From Candidatus Enterococcus testudinis (GTDB taxonomy: Bacteria > Bacillota > Bacilli > Lactobacillales > Enterococcaceae), in assembly GCF_002140915.1 (NCBI RefSeq), contig NZ_NGKU01000001.1:788799-852798 (forward strand): a stretch of 64,000 nt of DNA, in the 5' to 3' direction. Numbering within the stretch: position 1 is the first letter of the stretch; each line of letters opens with the position of its first letter. This document shows, piece by piece, positions 33,098 through 42,644 of the stretch. The notes under the pieces were generated by a model that ran no database searches, had not been told where the DNA came from, and worked only from the letters and a program-made list of their open reading frames with translations. The translations under genes were made by a program, and so were the position numbers.

Positions 33098-34141
33098 ATG
33101 AGAGAAAAACAGACGCTATTACGACCTTTAGGTTCCGGCTTAGCGATGGGTGTTCCGTTGATGTTAGGCATTTTACTCAATGATCCGCTGATCAGTTCAG
33201 TCGGTGCGATGGGGGCTTTTTCCTATTTGGCGTTTCAACATGTATCATTTATGTATAATCTCAAAGCGATTTTGCTTCATGGCGGTGCGTTGTTATTGGC
33301 ATTTATACTTGGCGCTTTGACTTCATTGGTCCCTTGGAGCGCACCTTTTATGATTGGGTGTTTATCGTTCTCGGCATTTCTATTTTCAAAGGTTTATCGG
33401 ATTCCGAAACCAGATTATTTCTTTGTTTTGATGCTGTATGCGACTGGCTTTAATTTCCATGCTGTGGCGGTTTCGGATATTCTTCATCAAAGTTCTTATC
33501 TGCTCTATGGTTTGGCTGGGTCGATTTTTTCAGGACTGCTGATATCAGTGGCGGAAGGATTGCCGCTACATAGGAAAGCAACAAGATTTCAACAATTGGC
33601 AATGAAAGACAAATATTATTTGGCTTTGTACCAACAACCTGAAATGGTACTTAAAGCACTGCATTTTTCTATGATCTTATTTATTGCAACGTATATTGCC
33701 TATTTGCTGAGGGATAGCAATGGCTATTGGATCTTGATATCAGCTGCCGCAGTATTAGCCGGTGAACATATGGAAAAAATCAAAAATCGGACGATTGGTC
33801 GTGTGCTTGGCGGGATCGTTGGCTTATTGCTTGGCTTTTTGTTGATGTCATTGCATTTATCTTTGCCAGCCTTGGCTGTGGTTTTAATCATTTTGAATAT
33901 ACTGACAGAAGTATATATGCCAATCAATTATACGGTAGCCAATTTTTTTACCAATCCGCAAGTCTTGCTATTGATGACGATCGGCAGCAGTTTTACCCCG
34001 CTGCAATTGATCCCTTTGCGCTTTTCAGGTGCATTGATTGGGAGTGTGCTGGCAATGGTCTTGATTTTTATTATGGACTGGTCTTTGAAACAAATGGAAC
34101 AAAGTATGATCCATTTTAAAGAAAAAGAGGAAATAGAATAG
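33098..34141 (+). CDS. FUSC family membrane protein
   Basis: 347 residues with two clusters of hydrophobic helices (residues about 10-150 and 190-330), as in fusaric-acid-resistance or aromatic-acid exporter proteins. The second cluster carries GYWILISAAAVLAGEHMEKIKNRTIGRVLGGIVGLLLGF, the most conserved stretch of the family. It is probably an exporter of aromatic or organic acids. GAGAGGAGG lies before the ATG. Single-gene unit. Confidence 0.82.
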   Translation: MREKQTLLRPLGSGLAMGVPLMLGILLNDPLISSVGAMGAFSYLAFQHVSFMYNLKAILLHGGALLLAFILGALTSLVPWSAPFMIGCLSFSAFLFSKVYRIPKPDYFFVLMLYATGFNFHAVAVSDILHQSSYLLYGLAGSIFSGLLISVAEGLPLHRKATRFQQLAMKDKYYLALYQQPEMVLKALHFSMILFIATYIAYLLRDSNGYWILISAAAVLAGEHMEKIKNRTIGRVLGGIVGLLLGFLLMSLHLSLPALAVVLIILNILTEVYMPINYTVANFFTNPQVLLLMTIGSSFTPLQLIPLRFSGALIGSVLAMVLIFIMDWSLKQMEQSMIHFKEKEEIE

Positions 34142-34181
34142 CAAAAAAAGCTGTCAGTGGGGAACTGGCAGCTTTTTTTTA
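34142..34181. terminator. Bidirectional terminator
   Basis: AAAAAAAGCTGTCAG / CTGGCAGCTTTTTTTT between convergent genes. Confidence 0.9.
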
Positions 34182-35939
34182 TAGAGAGGTAAACGTCAAT
34201 AACTGTACGCCATTTGTGTCAATGGTTGAGAAATGGCGGAATCGATCTGTGATCATGAGATCAAATACCTGCAATTTCATCATGGTTTTCTGTTGGATAT
34301 AGGCTTCAGTTTCGCGGTCCAACTGACCAGCTGATTGAAATTGCGCGTACACATAGAAGACTGCGCCGTAATTACGGTCAAGATCTAACTGTTTGATTTG
34401 ATATCTGCCAGCAGGCAACGCCCGTACATCGAGAGAAATAGCTAACGCTTGGCTTTCAAGAAATGCTTCTTTTGACGACAAGTGGGGATCAAAAAAGTTC
34501 GTATTCCAAAGCAGCAATTGATAGGTTTGTTCATCTTTGGTCAATAGATACTCGTCACCTTGGGCAATCACTTGACCACGTAATCGGCGAATCAAAGACA
34601 AGCAAAAGAATGCCGGTCTTTTTTTGTTTTGAAAGTGATATAGATCCAAACCTGTGCTATAAGCATGCAGTCCTGGTCGGTCAAAGGTATATTGCTCATG
34701 TATCGCATTGTTGAGCCAAAATCCATATCCTTGTATCTGTTGAGACAAGCCCAATAGTTCTTGGACTATAATCGCCCCACGGAAAAATAACCCATTGTAA
34801 TCAACGGTTGCGCCAGTCAGTGTATTCCAATTTAATATATACAATGGTTTATGAAAGGCCAAATCATGACACACTTTCCGCAGCCAATGAATCTTCTCTT
34901 GAATATAGTGGTGAGAAGATTCGATGGACGACTTTTCACTGTGTTTATCAAGAAAAACAAAGTTTGGATCACCGTCAAAACTCATAAAGTCACAGGCATC
35001 AATCAACAAGTGGCGACTGCGTCTGTCAATCAGAAGTGGCCGTTCCGTTGGCTGTTGTTGGACAGCTTGATAGAGTAAATGCAATATCTCTTTGTTTGAT
35101 AGATCAGACTGAAGCGTATTTCTAGGCAAAGTGTTGTCGTCTATCATATGCGGTTGTGCGTGCCGATAGGCGGTGGGTGTTGTGTGCATAAATGATTTGA
35201 ATTGATCACGGTATACTTTGACACTCGCAAAACCAGCTTCAAGGGCAATCTGCTCGACACTTTTCTTTGAATGTTGAAGGGTTGGTAAACTTTTATGAAT
35301 CTGGATTTTTTTGATGTAATGGGAGAGTTGTTCACCCGTTTCTTTTTTGAATAGTTTTGATAAAGCTGATTCTGATAAGCAAAAATGTTCAGCGATATGT
35401 TTGACTTTAACCCCTTCATGGACATGTGCATCGATGTAATGCAGTATATCTGGTAACTGACGAAAACTGCTGATTTGAATAGGATGATGACGCTCAGATT
35501 GATAACGTTGGGCCAATAAAAAAATGATGGCTTCCAATTTCATCATACGATATATTTTTTGCTCATCTCGTCGATTGAACTCATTTAAAGCCAGCTCAGC
35601 GATTGCTTGCAAGAGTTCACCGTTGGTAGTCGCAGCAGCGCCAGCGGAAGGAATGTGGAAGTGCACAGTAAAGAAAGCGGGGAATTGATCCGCAAAGAAA
35701 AGTGAATCGATTTCTAAGGCCAATACGACGGATTCTTGCTCGTCGGTGGGCGAAAACGTGGCGAATTGATGACCATTCAGACAATAAAGGGTATGTGTGC
35801 CTAATTGTTGCAGATGTTCATCATGTTCTACCGTCATTTGACCTTTCAAAACCAGCAGCAGCGTCAGGTGATCTACATAATATTGTAGTGGTGTCGAGAC
35901 ACGAAAATAGCTGATTTGACTCGCGCTGTGATTCTCCAT
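34179..35939 (-). CDS. AraC-family regulator with C-terminal GH39-like domain
   Basis: 586 residues in three parts. A cupin-like sensor (about 1-130) is followed by an AraC HTH (about 170-270). The HTH carries VKHIAEHFCLSESALSKLFKKETGEQLSHYIKKIQIHKSLPTLQHSKKSVEQIALEAGFASVKVYRDQFKSF. The long C-terminal part resembles the glycosidase family 39 barrel and sandwich (LYILNWNTLTGATVDYNGLFFRGAIIVQELLG; RRLRGQVIAQGDEYLLTKDEQTYQLLLWN). The acid/base Asn-Glu pair of GH39 is not evident at LNWNT, so it may sense sugar rather than cut it. Divergent from the broken M20 gene. Confidence 0.83.
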   Translation of the reverse strand: MENHSASQISYFRVSTPLQYYVDHLTLLLVLKGQMTVEHDEHLQQLGTHTLYCLNGHQFATFSPTDEQESVVLALEIDSLFFADQFPAFFTVHFHIPSAGAAATTNGELLQAIAELALNEFNRRDEQKIYRMMKLEAIIFLLAQRYQSERHHPIQISSFRQLPDILHYIDAHVHEGVKVKHIAEHFCLSESALSKLFKKETGEQLSHYIKKIQIHKSLPTLQHSKKSVEQIALEAGFASVKVYRDQFKSFMHTTPTAYRHAQPHMIDDNTLPRNTLQSDLSNKEILHLLYQAVQQQPTERPLLIDRRSRHLLIDACDFMSFDGDPNFVFLDKHSEKSSIESSHHYIQEKIHWLRKVCHDLAFHKPLYILNWNTLTGATVDYNGLFFRGAIIVQELLGLSQQIQGYGFWLNNAIHEQYTFDRPGLHAYSTGLDLYHFQNKKRPAFFCLSLIRRLRGQVIAQGDEYLLTKDEQTYQLLLWNTNFFDPHLSSKEAFLESQALAISLDVRALPAGRYQIKQLDLDRNYGAVFYVYAQFQSAGQLDRETEAYIQQKTMMKLQVFDLMITDRFRHFSTIDTNGVQLLTFTSL

Positions 35940-36121
35940 AGGGATCCCTCATTTCTTTACTCAAGTATACACCGGATGGATTGATAAGAAGATATCGTTC
36001 TTTTATGCATATAAATTTTTCCTGAAAGGACATTGCGTGAAGGATAGTTTCTGAATTGGAAATGAAAGGGATTGTTGATGGTGTGGAAAATACTACAATA
36101 TATCCATAAGGAGGAATTGAG

Positions 36122-37312
36122 ATGAAATCAGTATTACAAGACATATTTCAATTAGTAAGTGAGCGCAAAGAAGAGATGATCGCATTAAGAAGAGATTTTC
36201 ATCAACATCCTGAATTGTCTTTCCATGAAACAGAAACGGCAAAGAAAATTGCCGCTTTTTATGAAGGCAAAGACTGTACTGTCAAGACCAAGGTCGGCGG
36301 TGGTAATGGGATTGTGGTGGATATCAAAGGCGGTAAACCTGGCAAGCATATAGCGATTCGTGCCGACTTTGATGCACTACCGATCCAAGAAGAAACAGCT
36401 GTTCCATTTGCTTCTCAGGTACCCGGTGTCATGCATGCCTGCGGTCATGATGGCCATACCGCTTATATGATGATTTTGGCCGATACATTGATTCAAGTGA
36501 AAGACCAACTCCCAGGAATGATCCGAGTCATCCACCAACCTGCAGAAGAAGTGGCACCTGGCGGTTCTAAAGGGATGATCGAAGCCGGTTGTTTAGACGG
36601 GATCGACAATGTCTTTGGCATTCATGTCATGAGTACAATGGATGTCGGTAAAGTCTTTGTGCATCCTGGTGCAGTCCATACAGGGCGCGCTACCTTCAAA
36701 GTGAAAATGACCGGCAAAGGGGGACATGGGTCAGCACCACAAGATGCTAATGATGCAATTGTGGCAGCAGCACAATTCGTTTCAAGTGTCCAAACCATTA
36801 TTAGTCGGCGGATCAGCCCCTTTGACTCTGCTACGGTCACAATTGGTTCATTCGACGGCAAAGGTTCTGCGAATGTCATTAAAGAAACCGTTGCGTTAGC
36901 TGGTGATGTACGAATTATGGATGAATCTTTGCGCCCAATCGTCGAAAAAGAATTTCGCCGCATTTTAGCCGGTACTTGTGAAGCCTTTGGGATTTCTTAC
37001 GAACTTGATTATCAAAATGATTATCCCGTTTGTATGAATAATCCCCAAATGTCAAAATTGGTCTCTGATGCAGTTGAAAAAGCAGTGATTCCAGAAGTGG
37101 CAGCTGTTGAAGAATGTGGTCCGCAAACTGCTTCGGAAGATTTTTCGTATTATACTTTGGAACGGCCTAGTTGTTTCTTTTTTGTAGGTGCACATACGCC
37201 AGGGACGCCTGTTTAGCCACATCATAATCCAAAATTCACGATTGATGAAGATTGTCTGTTGGTTGCGGCCAAAGCAATGGCAAGTGTCGTTGTATCTTAT
37301 TTGAACCAATAG
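36122..37312 (+). pseudogene. M20 family amidohydrolase, broken by an in-frame TAG
   Basis: The frame reads through a complete amidohydrolase: RRDFHQHPELSFHETETAK, IAIRADFDALPIQEETAVPFASQVPGVMHACGHDGHTAYMM, VIHQPAEEVAPGGSKGMIEAG, GKGGHGSAPQDANDA. A TAG at 37214-37216 stops it after HTPGTPV. The same frame then continues PHHNPKFTIDEDCLLVAAKAMASVVVSYLNQ, the normal family C-terminus, to a stop at 37310-37312. Relatives have Tyr before PHH, so one base change explains the TAG. The lost tail contains the last metal-binding His, so the 364-residue product should be inactive. It belongs to the aminoacylase or N-acyl-amino-acid hydrolase group. Confidence 0.85.
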
Positions 37313-37436
37313 GAAAAAAATCAATGCCTTAAGCAAGATAAAAGGCGATATGTAAGCAATGATCAAAGCGATGATTGAAAGATCGGGGGCATATGCTTTG
37401 GTTTTTCATGCAAGTATAAAAGTGAGGGTAAAATAA

Positions 37437-37787
37437 ATGAAGCGTTCTATTACAATTGAAGAAGGTTCTTATCGTGGGAATAACCGGTTATTGATCGGCA
37501 TCGTTTTAAGTGTATTGAGTTATTGGCTATTTGCGCAATCATTATTGAATATGGCGCCAGATGTTCAAACCGATTTGGGTATTTCTGCTGGCGTCCCTTC
37601 GGGTATTTACAAAATGGCCAGCTCATTAGGCGGTGCCATGGGCATTGCTATTTCAGCGAGTGTCTATAATGGATTGAGTCAATCTGTATCAATTACAACA
37701 GGAGCAACAGTGGGTCTTTTGGTCAATGTATTGTTTTGTGTGTTAGCCATTGGGTCGATCCTTTTTGTGATTCCCAAACATAAATAA
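37437..37787 (+). pseudogene. MFS drug-efflux gene with large internal deletion (NorB/QacA-like)
   Basis: 116 residues. The first about 50 (GNNRLLIGIVLSVLSYWLFAQSLLNMAPDVQTDLGIS) are the start of a 14-helix exporter including helix 1. The rest (AGVPSGIYKMASSLGGAMGIAISASVYNG ... LLVNVLFCVLAIGSILFVIPK) is the conserved end including the last two helices. About 350 residues of the normal about 460 are missing, and the join is in frame. GGGTATTT occurs on both sides of the join region. The ribosome site (GAGGG) is intact, so a short membrane peptide could still be made. Transport is impossible. Confidence 0.8.
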
Positions 37788-37819
37788 CCACACGTATAAA
37801 ATGAGTGAAAAAGGAAAAT

Positions 37820-37870
37820 AGCGCGTTGTCAAAGAGGACTCTCCTCCACTTTGACAACGCGTTTTGTTTA
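37820..37870 (+). terminator. Intrinsic terminator
   Basis: CGCGTTGTCAAAG / CTTTGACAACGCG followed by TTTTGTTT. Confidence 0.88.
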
Positions 37871-37934
37871 TCTAGTTGGCATATTTTACTGTTCTAAGCT
37901 AAGATAAAAGATATAGAAAGGGGGGCAATCAATC

Positions 37935-38531
37935 GTGAATCAATTGAAGCAGTACCAACGACTTCTCTCGATTGCAGAAGCCGGCTTGTTTTATGGTAAA
38001 GATGTTTATGATATGGAACGGTTCCAAGAATTAAAAGAACTTGCGCTGACATTGTTAAGTCAAGCAGTAGATGAAGATATAGCGACGTTAAAGGTATACC
38101 TTGATCAACATGATGGCTATCCGACCCCTAAAGTGGATGTCCGAGCCTTGATTCGTAAAGGGAACCAAGTACTCTTGGTACAAGATAGTCATACGAAAGA
38201 ATGGTCGCTGCCCGGAGGATATGCAGAGGTCGGCTTGACACCAAAAGAAAATATTCAAAAAGAAGTGCTGGAAGAAACGGGACTGACTGTTGCAGTAGGA
38301 CCACTGCGGGCAATCTTTGATACCAATTTACGTGAGGATATCCCTCAATTGTTCCAGTATTATAAATTGGTGTTTGCCTGTGATGTGCTTTCTGGGGAAT
38401 TTGCGGCAAATAGCGAAACGATTCAAAGTGGATATTTTGGACTGGAGGCATTGCCACCGCTATCCGTCAAGCGGACCACTAAAGAACAACTGATTCATTT
38501 ATTGGAAGATGATCACTTATATGTCGAGTGA
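37935..38531 (+). CDS. NUDIX hydrolase with N-terminal helical domain
   Basis: 198 residues, GTG start with AAAGGGGGG upstream. An N-terminal about 60-residue helical domain (QLKQYQRLLSIAEAGLFYGKDVYDMERFQELKELALTLL) precedes the NUDIX fold. Its box reads GGYAEVGLTPKENIQKEVLEETGL, with Lys for the usual Arg of RE. It hydrolyses a nucleoside-diphosphate-linked compound; related proteins act on ADP-ribose or similar. Monocistronic. Confidence 0.88.
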   Translation: MNQLKQYQRLLSIAEAGLFYGKDVYDMERFQELKELALTLLSQAVDEDIATLKVYLDQHDGYPTPKVDVRALIRKGNQVLLVQDSHTKEWSLPGGYAEVGLTPKENIQKEVLEETGLTVAVGPLRAIFDTNLREDIPQLFQYYKLVFACDVLSGEFAANSETIQSGYFGLEALPPLSVKRTTKEQLIHLLEDDHLYVE

Positions 38532-38686
38532 TGGTGGGAGATTGTCAAAAAAAGCGTTTTAATTTGAATTTTCAGTCGAATGTTATTTACTTGCTGTGTA
38601 ACTTGGTTTATCATTGATTTCGTTGTTTTCATTATTTACATCAAGTGTATTATTTCACATCTGCTTGATTAACGGGGGAGTACAAA

Positions 38687-39997
38687 ATGAAAAATCAAAT
38701 CAATTCCTTTTTTGGGCTTGATGCCTTGCAAACGACGGTCAAACGGGAGATTTTGGCTGGTTTTACAACATTTATCTCTATGGCTTATATTTTATTCGTA
38801 AATCCAACTGTTTTAGGCGCTTCAGGTATGGATGAAGGCGCGGTCTTCACTGCCACAGCACTCGCGAGTGCCTTGGGCTGTATCTTGATGGGGGTATTGG
38901 CCAAATATCCAATCGCCACTGCACCAGCCTTAGGGATCAATGCTTTCTTTTCTTATTCCGTATGTATCGGGATGGGGGTGCCATGGCAAACGGCTTTGGC
39001 GGGCGTTTTTGTGGCGTCACTGATTTTTATTGTGATCACTATTTTTAAATTAAGAGAATTGATTATCGATGCGATTCCTTCTGATTTGAAATATGCAATT
39101 TCCGGTGGGATCGGTCTGTTCATTGCCTTTTTAGGTTTGAGTGAGGGGGGTATTATTGTATCAGATGATTCAACGCTGGTCGCTTTAGGTTCTTTGAGCG
39201 TTGGCACAACCTGGTTGACGATTTTTGGGTTAGTTGTCACGGCGGTATTAATGGTTCGTCGTGTACCGGGCGGCATTTTTATCGGGATGGCTGCAACCAC
39301 GATTCTAGGCTTGTTGACTGGATTGATCCAAGCGCCAACCAGTATTGTTTCTGCTGCACCAAGCATGTCTTCCACCTTCTTAGTTGCCCTTCACCATGTA
39401 GGAGATATCAATTCCCTGCAAATGTGGGTCGTTGTCTTGACCTTCTTGTTGGTGACTTTCTTTGATACAGCTGGTACATTGGTTGGTTTGGCCAATCAAG
39501 CCGGCTTTATGAAAGACAATAAAATGCCTCGCGTTGGAAAGGCACTCGCTTCTGATTCGACAGCGATGTTGGCAGGTTCGCTTTTAGGGACATCACCAGT
39601 AGGTGCATATGTTGAGTCTTCAGCAGGCATCGCCGTGGGCGGCCGTTCTGGATTAACAGCTGTCACAACTGGGATCTTTTTCTTGTTTGGGCTATTCTTT
39701 TCTCCATTACTATCTGTCGTAACATCACAAGTGACAGCACCAGCGTTGATCGTGGTAGGTGTTTTGATGGCCCAATCCTTAAAAGAAATCAACTGGCATG
39801 AAATGGAGATTGCCATTCCATCTTTCTTGATTTTATTAGGTATGCCATTGACTTATAGTATCTCAGATGGGATCGCATTAGGATTTATTTTCTATCCAAT
39901 CACAATGATCGCAGCCAAGAGAGGCAAAGAAGTATCGCCAATCATGTATATTTTATTCTTTGTATTTATCGGCTTTATGTGGATTTTGAATGTCTGA
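38687..39997 (+). CDS. NCS2 family purine permease (AzgA/PbuG type)
   Basis: 436 residues, about twelve membrane segments. The N-terminus FFGLDALQTTVKREILAGFTTFISMAYILFVNPTVLGASGMDEGAVFTATALASALG and the segments ALGINAFFSY, TFFDTAGTLVGLANQAG and ESSAGIAVGGRSGLTAV are characteristic of adenine/guanine/hypoxanthine permeases. It imports purine bases with protons. GGGGGAG precedes the ATG. I see no purine riboswitch in the 155-bp upstream gap. A terminator follows. Confidence 0.93.
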   Translation: MKNQINSFFGLDALQTTVKREILAGFTTFISMAYILFVNPTVLGASGMDEGAVFTATALASALGCILMGVLAKYPIATAPALGINAFFSYSVCIGMGVPWQTALAGVFVASLIFIVITIFKLRELIIDAIPSDLKYAISGGIGLFIAFLGLSEGGIIVSDDSTLVALGSLSVGTTWLTIFGLVVTAVLMVRRVPGGIFIGMAATTILGLLTGLIQAPTSIVSAAPSMSSTFLVALHHVGDINSLQMWVVVLTFLLVTFFDTAGTLVGLANQAGFMKDNKMPRVGKALASDSTAMLAGSLLGTSPVGAYVESSAGIAVGGRSGLTAVTTGIFFLFGLFFSPLLSVVTSQVTAPALIVVGVLMAQSLKEINWHEMEIAIPSFLILLGMPLTYSISDGIALGFIFYPITMIAAKRGKEVSPIMYILFFVFIGFMWILNV

Positions 39998-40004
39998 TTG
40001 CTGA

Positions 40005-40052
40005 TGAAGGGACTGACCAAAACTTAAGGTTTGGTCAGTCCTTTTTGGTTTT
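40005..40052 (+). terminator. Intrinsic terminator
   Basis: AAGGACTGACCAAA / TTTGGTCAGTCCTT-type arms followed by T-run. Confidence 0.88.
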
Positions 40053-40107
40053 TTTAGCGCTATTCTCACGTAAGATGGTATAATAGAAAGAAAAAAGGTG
40101 GCAGCGT

Positions 40108-41094
40108 ATGACGACCATTAAAGATATCGCAGAAAAAGCCGGCGTCGCAAAAAGCACCGTTTCTCGCTATTTGAACAATGGCTATATCAGTGAAGAAAAG
40201 CGCAAAAAAATTGATCAAATCATCGCCGAAACTGGGTATCGTCCCAATACATTGGCGCGTTCACTTAAGGCACAAGATTCAAAACTGTTAGGGGTCATGA
40301 TTCCTCGTCTGAACTCCCCTTCTGCCAATGATGTGCTGAAAGGAATCGATCGAACGGCTCGTCAAAATGGCTACCAATTACTGATCACGAATTCTGATCA
40401 AAGTGAAACAAGAGAATTGGAAAATATCCAAACCTTGGTCAAACAAAAAGTAGCAGGGATGATCATCTTTGCGCGAGAAATGACGCCGCAGTTACAAGCG
40501 GTCTTGCCAACGATTCCAATGCCAGTGATTTTAATCGGTCAACGATTATCAGGTGTGCACGCAATCGTTCATCAAGACTATCAGGCTGGGGAAGCTATGG
40601 CTGATTACGCATTAACCAATGGTCACCGGCACTTTTTATTTGTGGGGGTCAGCGAAAAAGATGAAGCGGTGGGGCGTTTAAGAAAACAAGGATTTGCTGA
40701 TACTGTCAATCAGACAGCTGGTACGACATTGTCTTTTGAGGAGACTTCTTTTTCACGTCGAGAAACCTATCAAAAAGCATTACAGTTTCTGCCTGAGCGA
40801 CAGGCGACCTATGTGGCTTGTGCCACGGATAATATTGCCATTGCTGTTTTAAAGGCGGCGCATGAATTGGGCCAAAATGTACCTCTTGATTTTTCTCTGA
40901 ATGGGTTTGGCGGGTATGATTCGACAGATTATGTCTATCCAACGATCACCACTGCAGCCTATCCTTATGAGCAAATCGGTGTAGATGCAGTCCAAGCTAT
41001 CCAGCAGATCATTCATGGAGAATCGATACCAGAGGTGATTGAACTGCCCAATCATTTAGTGATTAAACAGTCTACGATTAGATTGGAAGACTAA
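40108..41094 (+). CDS. scrR: LacI-family repressor of the sucrose locus
   Basis: 328 residues. The HTH is TTIKDIAEKAGVAKSTVSRYLNNGYISEEKRKKIDQIIAETGYRPNTLARSLK, followed by a periplasmic-binding-like sensor domain (GVMIPRLNSPSANDVLKGIDRTARQNGYQLLITNSDQ). Directly upstream of the sucrose-type PTS and hydrolase genes and of two CG-centred palindromes, so it most likely represses them until the phosphosugar is present. The symbol is by context. Confidence 0.85.
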   Translation: MTTIKDIAEKAGVAKSTVSRYLNNGYISEEKRKKIDQIIAETGYRPNTLARSLKAQDSKLLGVMIPRLNSPSANDVLKGIDRTARQNGYQLLITNSDQSETRELENIQTLVKQKVAGMIIFAREMTPQLQAVLPTIPMPVILIGQRLSGVHAIVHQDYQAGEAMADYALTNGHRHFLFVGVSEKDEAVGRLRKQGFADTVNQTAGTTLSFEETSFSRRETYQKALQFLPERQATYVACATDNIAIAVLKAAHELGQNVPLDFSLNGFGGYDSTDYVYPTITTAAYPYEQIGVDAVQAIQQIIHGESIPEVIELPNHLVIKQSTIRLED

Positions 41095-41119
41095 CTGTTT
41101 GTCCTGATATGTCGTATAT

Positions 41120-41150
41120 GAAAATAGTGCCGTGGCACTATTTTTTTTAT
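41120..41150 (+). terminator. Intrinsic terminator
   Basis: AATAGTGCC-GT-GGCACTATT followed by a T-run. Confidence 0.85.
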
Positions 41151-41163
41151 TTTATTCTTGATA

Positions 41164-41207
41164 TTGCAAACGGTTTCTGTTAATCTACAAATGTAGAACC
41201 GGTTCCA
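41164..41207 (+). promoter_or_regulatory. Promoter and tandem LacI-type operators of the PTS operon
   Basis: Two CG-centred palindromes, TGCAAACGGTTTCTG (41165-41179) and TAGAACCGGTTCCA (41194-41207), lie 29 bp centre to centre. The first covers a TTGCAA -35, with TACAAA 16 nt on as -10. Likely sites for the adjacent LacI-type repressor. The first also resembles a CcpA cre box. Confidence 0.65.
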
Positions 41208-41240
41208 TAAAAGAATATATACAGTCAGGAGTGGCAAAAA

Positions 41241-42617
41241 ATGAATGAAGAGCAAATAATCAAGGATGTATTGGCGGCAGTAGGTGGTCCTGAAAATGTA
41301 AAAAATTATGAGCATTGTGCAACTCGTCTACGGTTAATTCTGAAGGATGATCAACGAGTGGACAAAGAAAAAGCAGAAAGTGTCTCCGGGAGTAAAGGGT
41401 ATTTCTTTCATACTGGACAACATCAGTTTATTTTTGGGACCGGTAAGGTCAACCAAGTTTATGCGGCTTTCGCAAAAGAAATGGGTCTGACAGAAATGGA
41501 GGGGCAGCAAACATTCAAAAAGGATGTTTACGCCAATTTGTCCCCAACTCAGAAGGTCATTCGTACACTATCTGATGTGCTGGTTCCCTTGATTCCCGCG
41601 TTGGTAACAACGGGTTTGCTGATGGGTATCCGTGGCTTGTTGGTTGAACTGGGTGTCTCTTTCAGTGCGGATTGGTATGCGATGTTCGAAATGTTAACGG
41701 ATACAGCATTTGCCTTTTTACCAGTATTGATTGCTTATAGTGCGACCAAAAAATTTGGGGGTAATCCGATCATCGGTATTGTTGTTGGATTGATGATGGT
41801 TTCGCCGCAATTGCCTAATGCTTGGGCGGTTGCAAGTGGGGATGCTAGTCCGCTGCATTTGTTTGGCTTGTCTATTTCAGGTTATCAAGGATCGATTTTC
41901 CCCGCAATTATTGTCGGCTGGCTGGTATCAACACTAGAACGGTGGTTTCGAAGATTTGTTCCACAAATCATGGACTTGATCGTGACGCCTTTTCTCACAA
42001 TAGTTGTGACATTGGTGTTGGTTCTATTCGCGTTAGGACCGATATTGCAAGTTGCTGAAAAAGCGGTTATCAATAGTATCGTAAGTGTGGTTCAGGCGCC
42101 TTTTGGTATCGGGTATATTTTATATGGTGGGCTGCAACAGCTGATCGTGATCACTGGATTGCACCATTCATTGAGTATCGTCGAATTGGGCTTGTTGAAT
42201 ACGACTGGTGAAAATGTGTTGCAAGTCTTGGGTACAGCGAGTATGGCAGGACAATTTGGTGCAGCAATCGCAGCAGCTTTCTTGTACCGTGATCAAATCA
42301 AACGGTCGAATGCAATCAGCGCGGCAATTCCAACACTGTTTGGCATTACTGAACCTTTGCTTTTTGGTGTCAATCTTAGATCTATGCGTATTTTTATTTC
42401 TGGGGTGATTGGCGGTGCTGTTGGCGGCTTTGTCACCTACCTGTTCCAATTGGCTGCAACTGGTATGGGCATTACGTTTATTCCCGGGTTACTTTTATAT
42501 ACGGGTGATTTGTCAGCGATGTTGAAGTATATCGCAGTCATCATTGTGGCTTTTGCGGTTGGGTTTGTTTGTGTACAAGTACAACGCGGACGAATCATCA
42601 AAGAAATCAATCATTAA
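41241..42617 (+). CDS. scrA: PTS sucrose-type transporter subunit EIIBC
   Basis: 458 residues. The EIIB domain has the phosphorylated Cys in VKNYEHCATRLRLILKD (about residue 26) and KGYFFHTGQHQFIFGTG. The EIIC domain follows with about ten membrane segments, including LITALVTTGLLMG-like LIPALVTTGLLMG, FGGNPIIGIVVGL, LHHSLSIVELGLL and PTLFGITEPLLFGVNL. No EIIA domain is present, so EIIA-Glc-like protein from elsewhere is needed. The downstream GH32 gene points to sucrose or another beta-fructoside. Confidence 0.9.
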   Translation: MNEEQIIKDVLAAVGGPENVKNYEHCATRLRLILKDDQRVDKEKAESVSGSKGYFFHTGQHQFIFGTGKVNQVYAAFAKEMGLTEMEGQQTFKKDVYANLSPTQKVIRTLSDVLVPLIPALVTTGLLMGIRGLLVELGVSFSADWYAMFEMLTDTAFAFLPVLIAYSATKKFGGNPIIGIVVGLMMVSPQLPNAWAVASGDASPLHLFGLSISGYQGSIFPAIIVGWLVSTLERWFRRFVPQIMDLIVTPFLTIVVTLVLVLFALGPILQVAEKAVINSIVSVVQAPFGIGYILYGGLQQLIVITGLHHSLSIVELGLLNTTGENVLQVLGTASMAGQFGAAIAAAFLYRDQIKRSNAISAAIPTLFGITEPLLFGVNLRSMRIFISGVIGGAVGGFVTYLFQLAATGMGITFIPGLLLYTGDLSAMLKYIAVIIVAFAVGFVCVQVQRGRIIKEINH

Positions 42618-42644
42618 ACCAATCTAGTAGTAAGGAGGTTCACT

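Noticed and set aside
38532-38686. Possible purine riboswitch before the purine permease
   Set aside because: The conserved three-way-junction bases of purine aptamers are not found in the gap.
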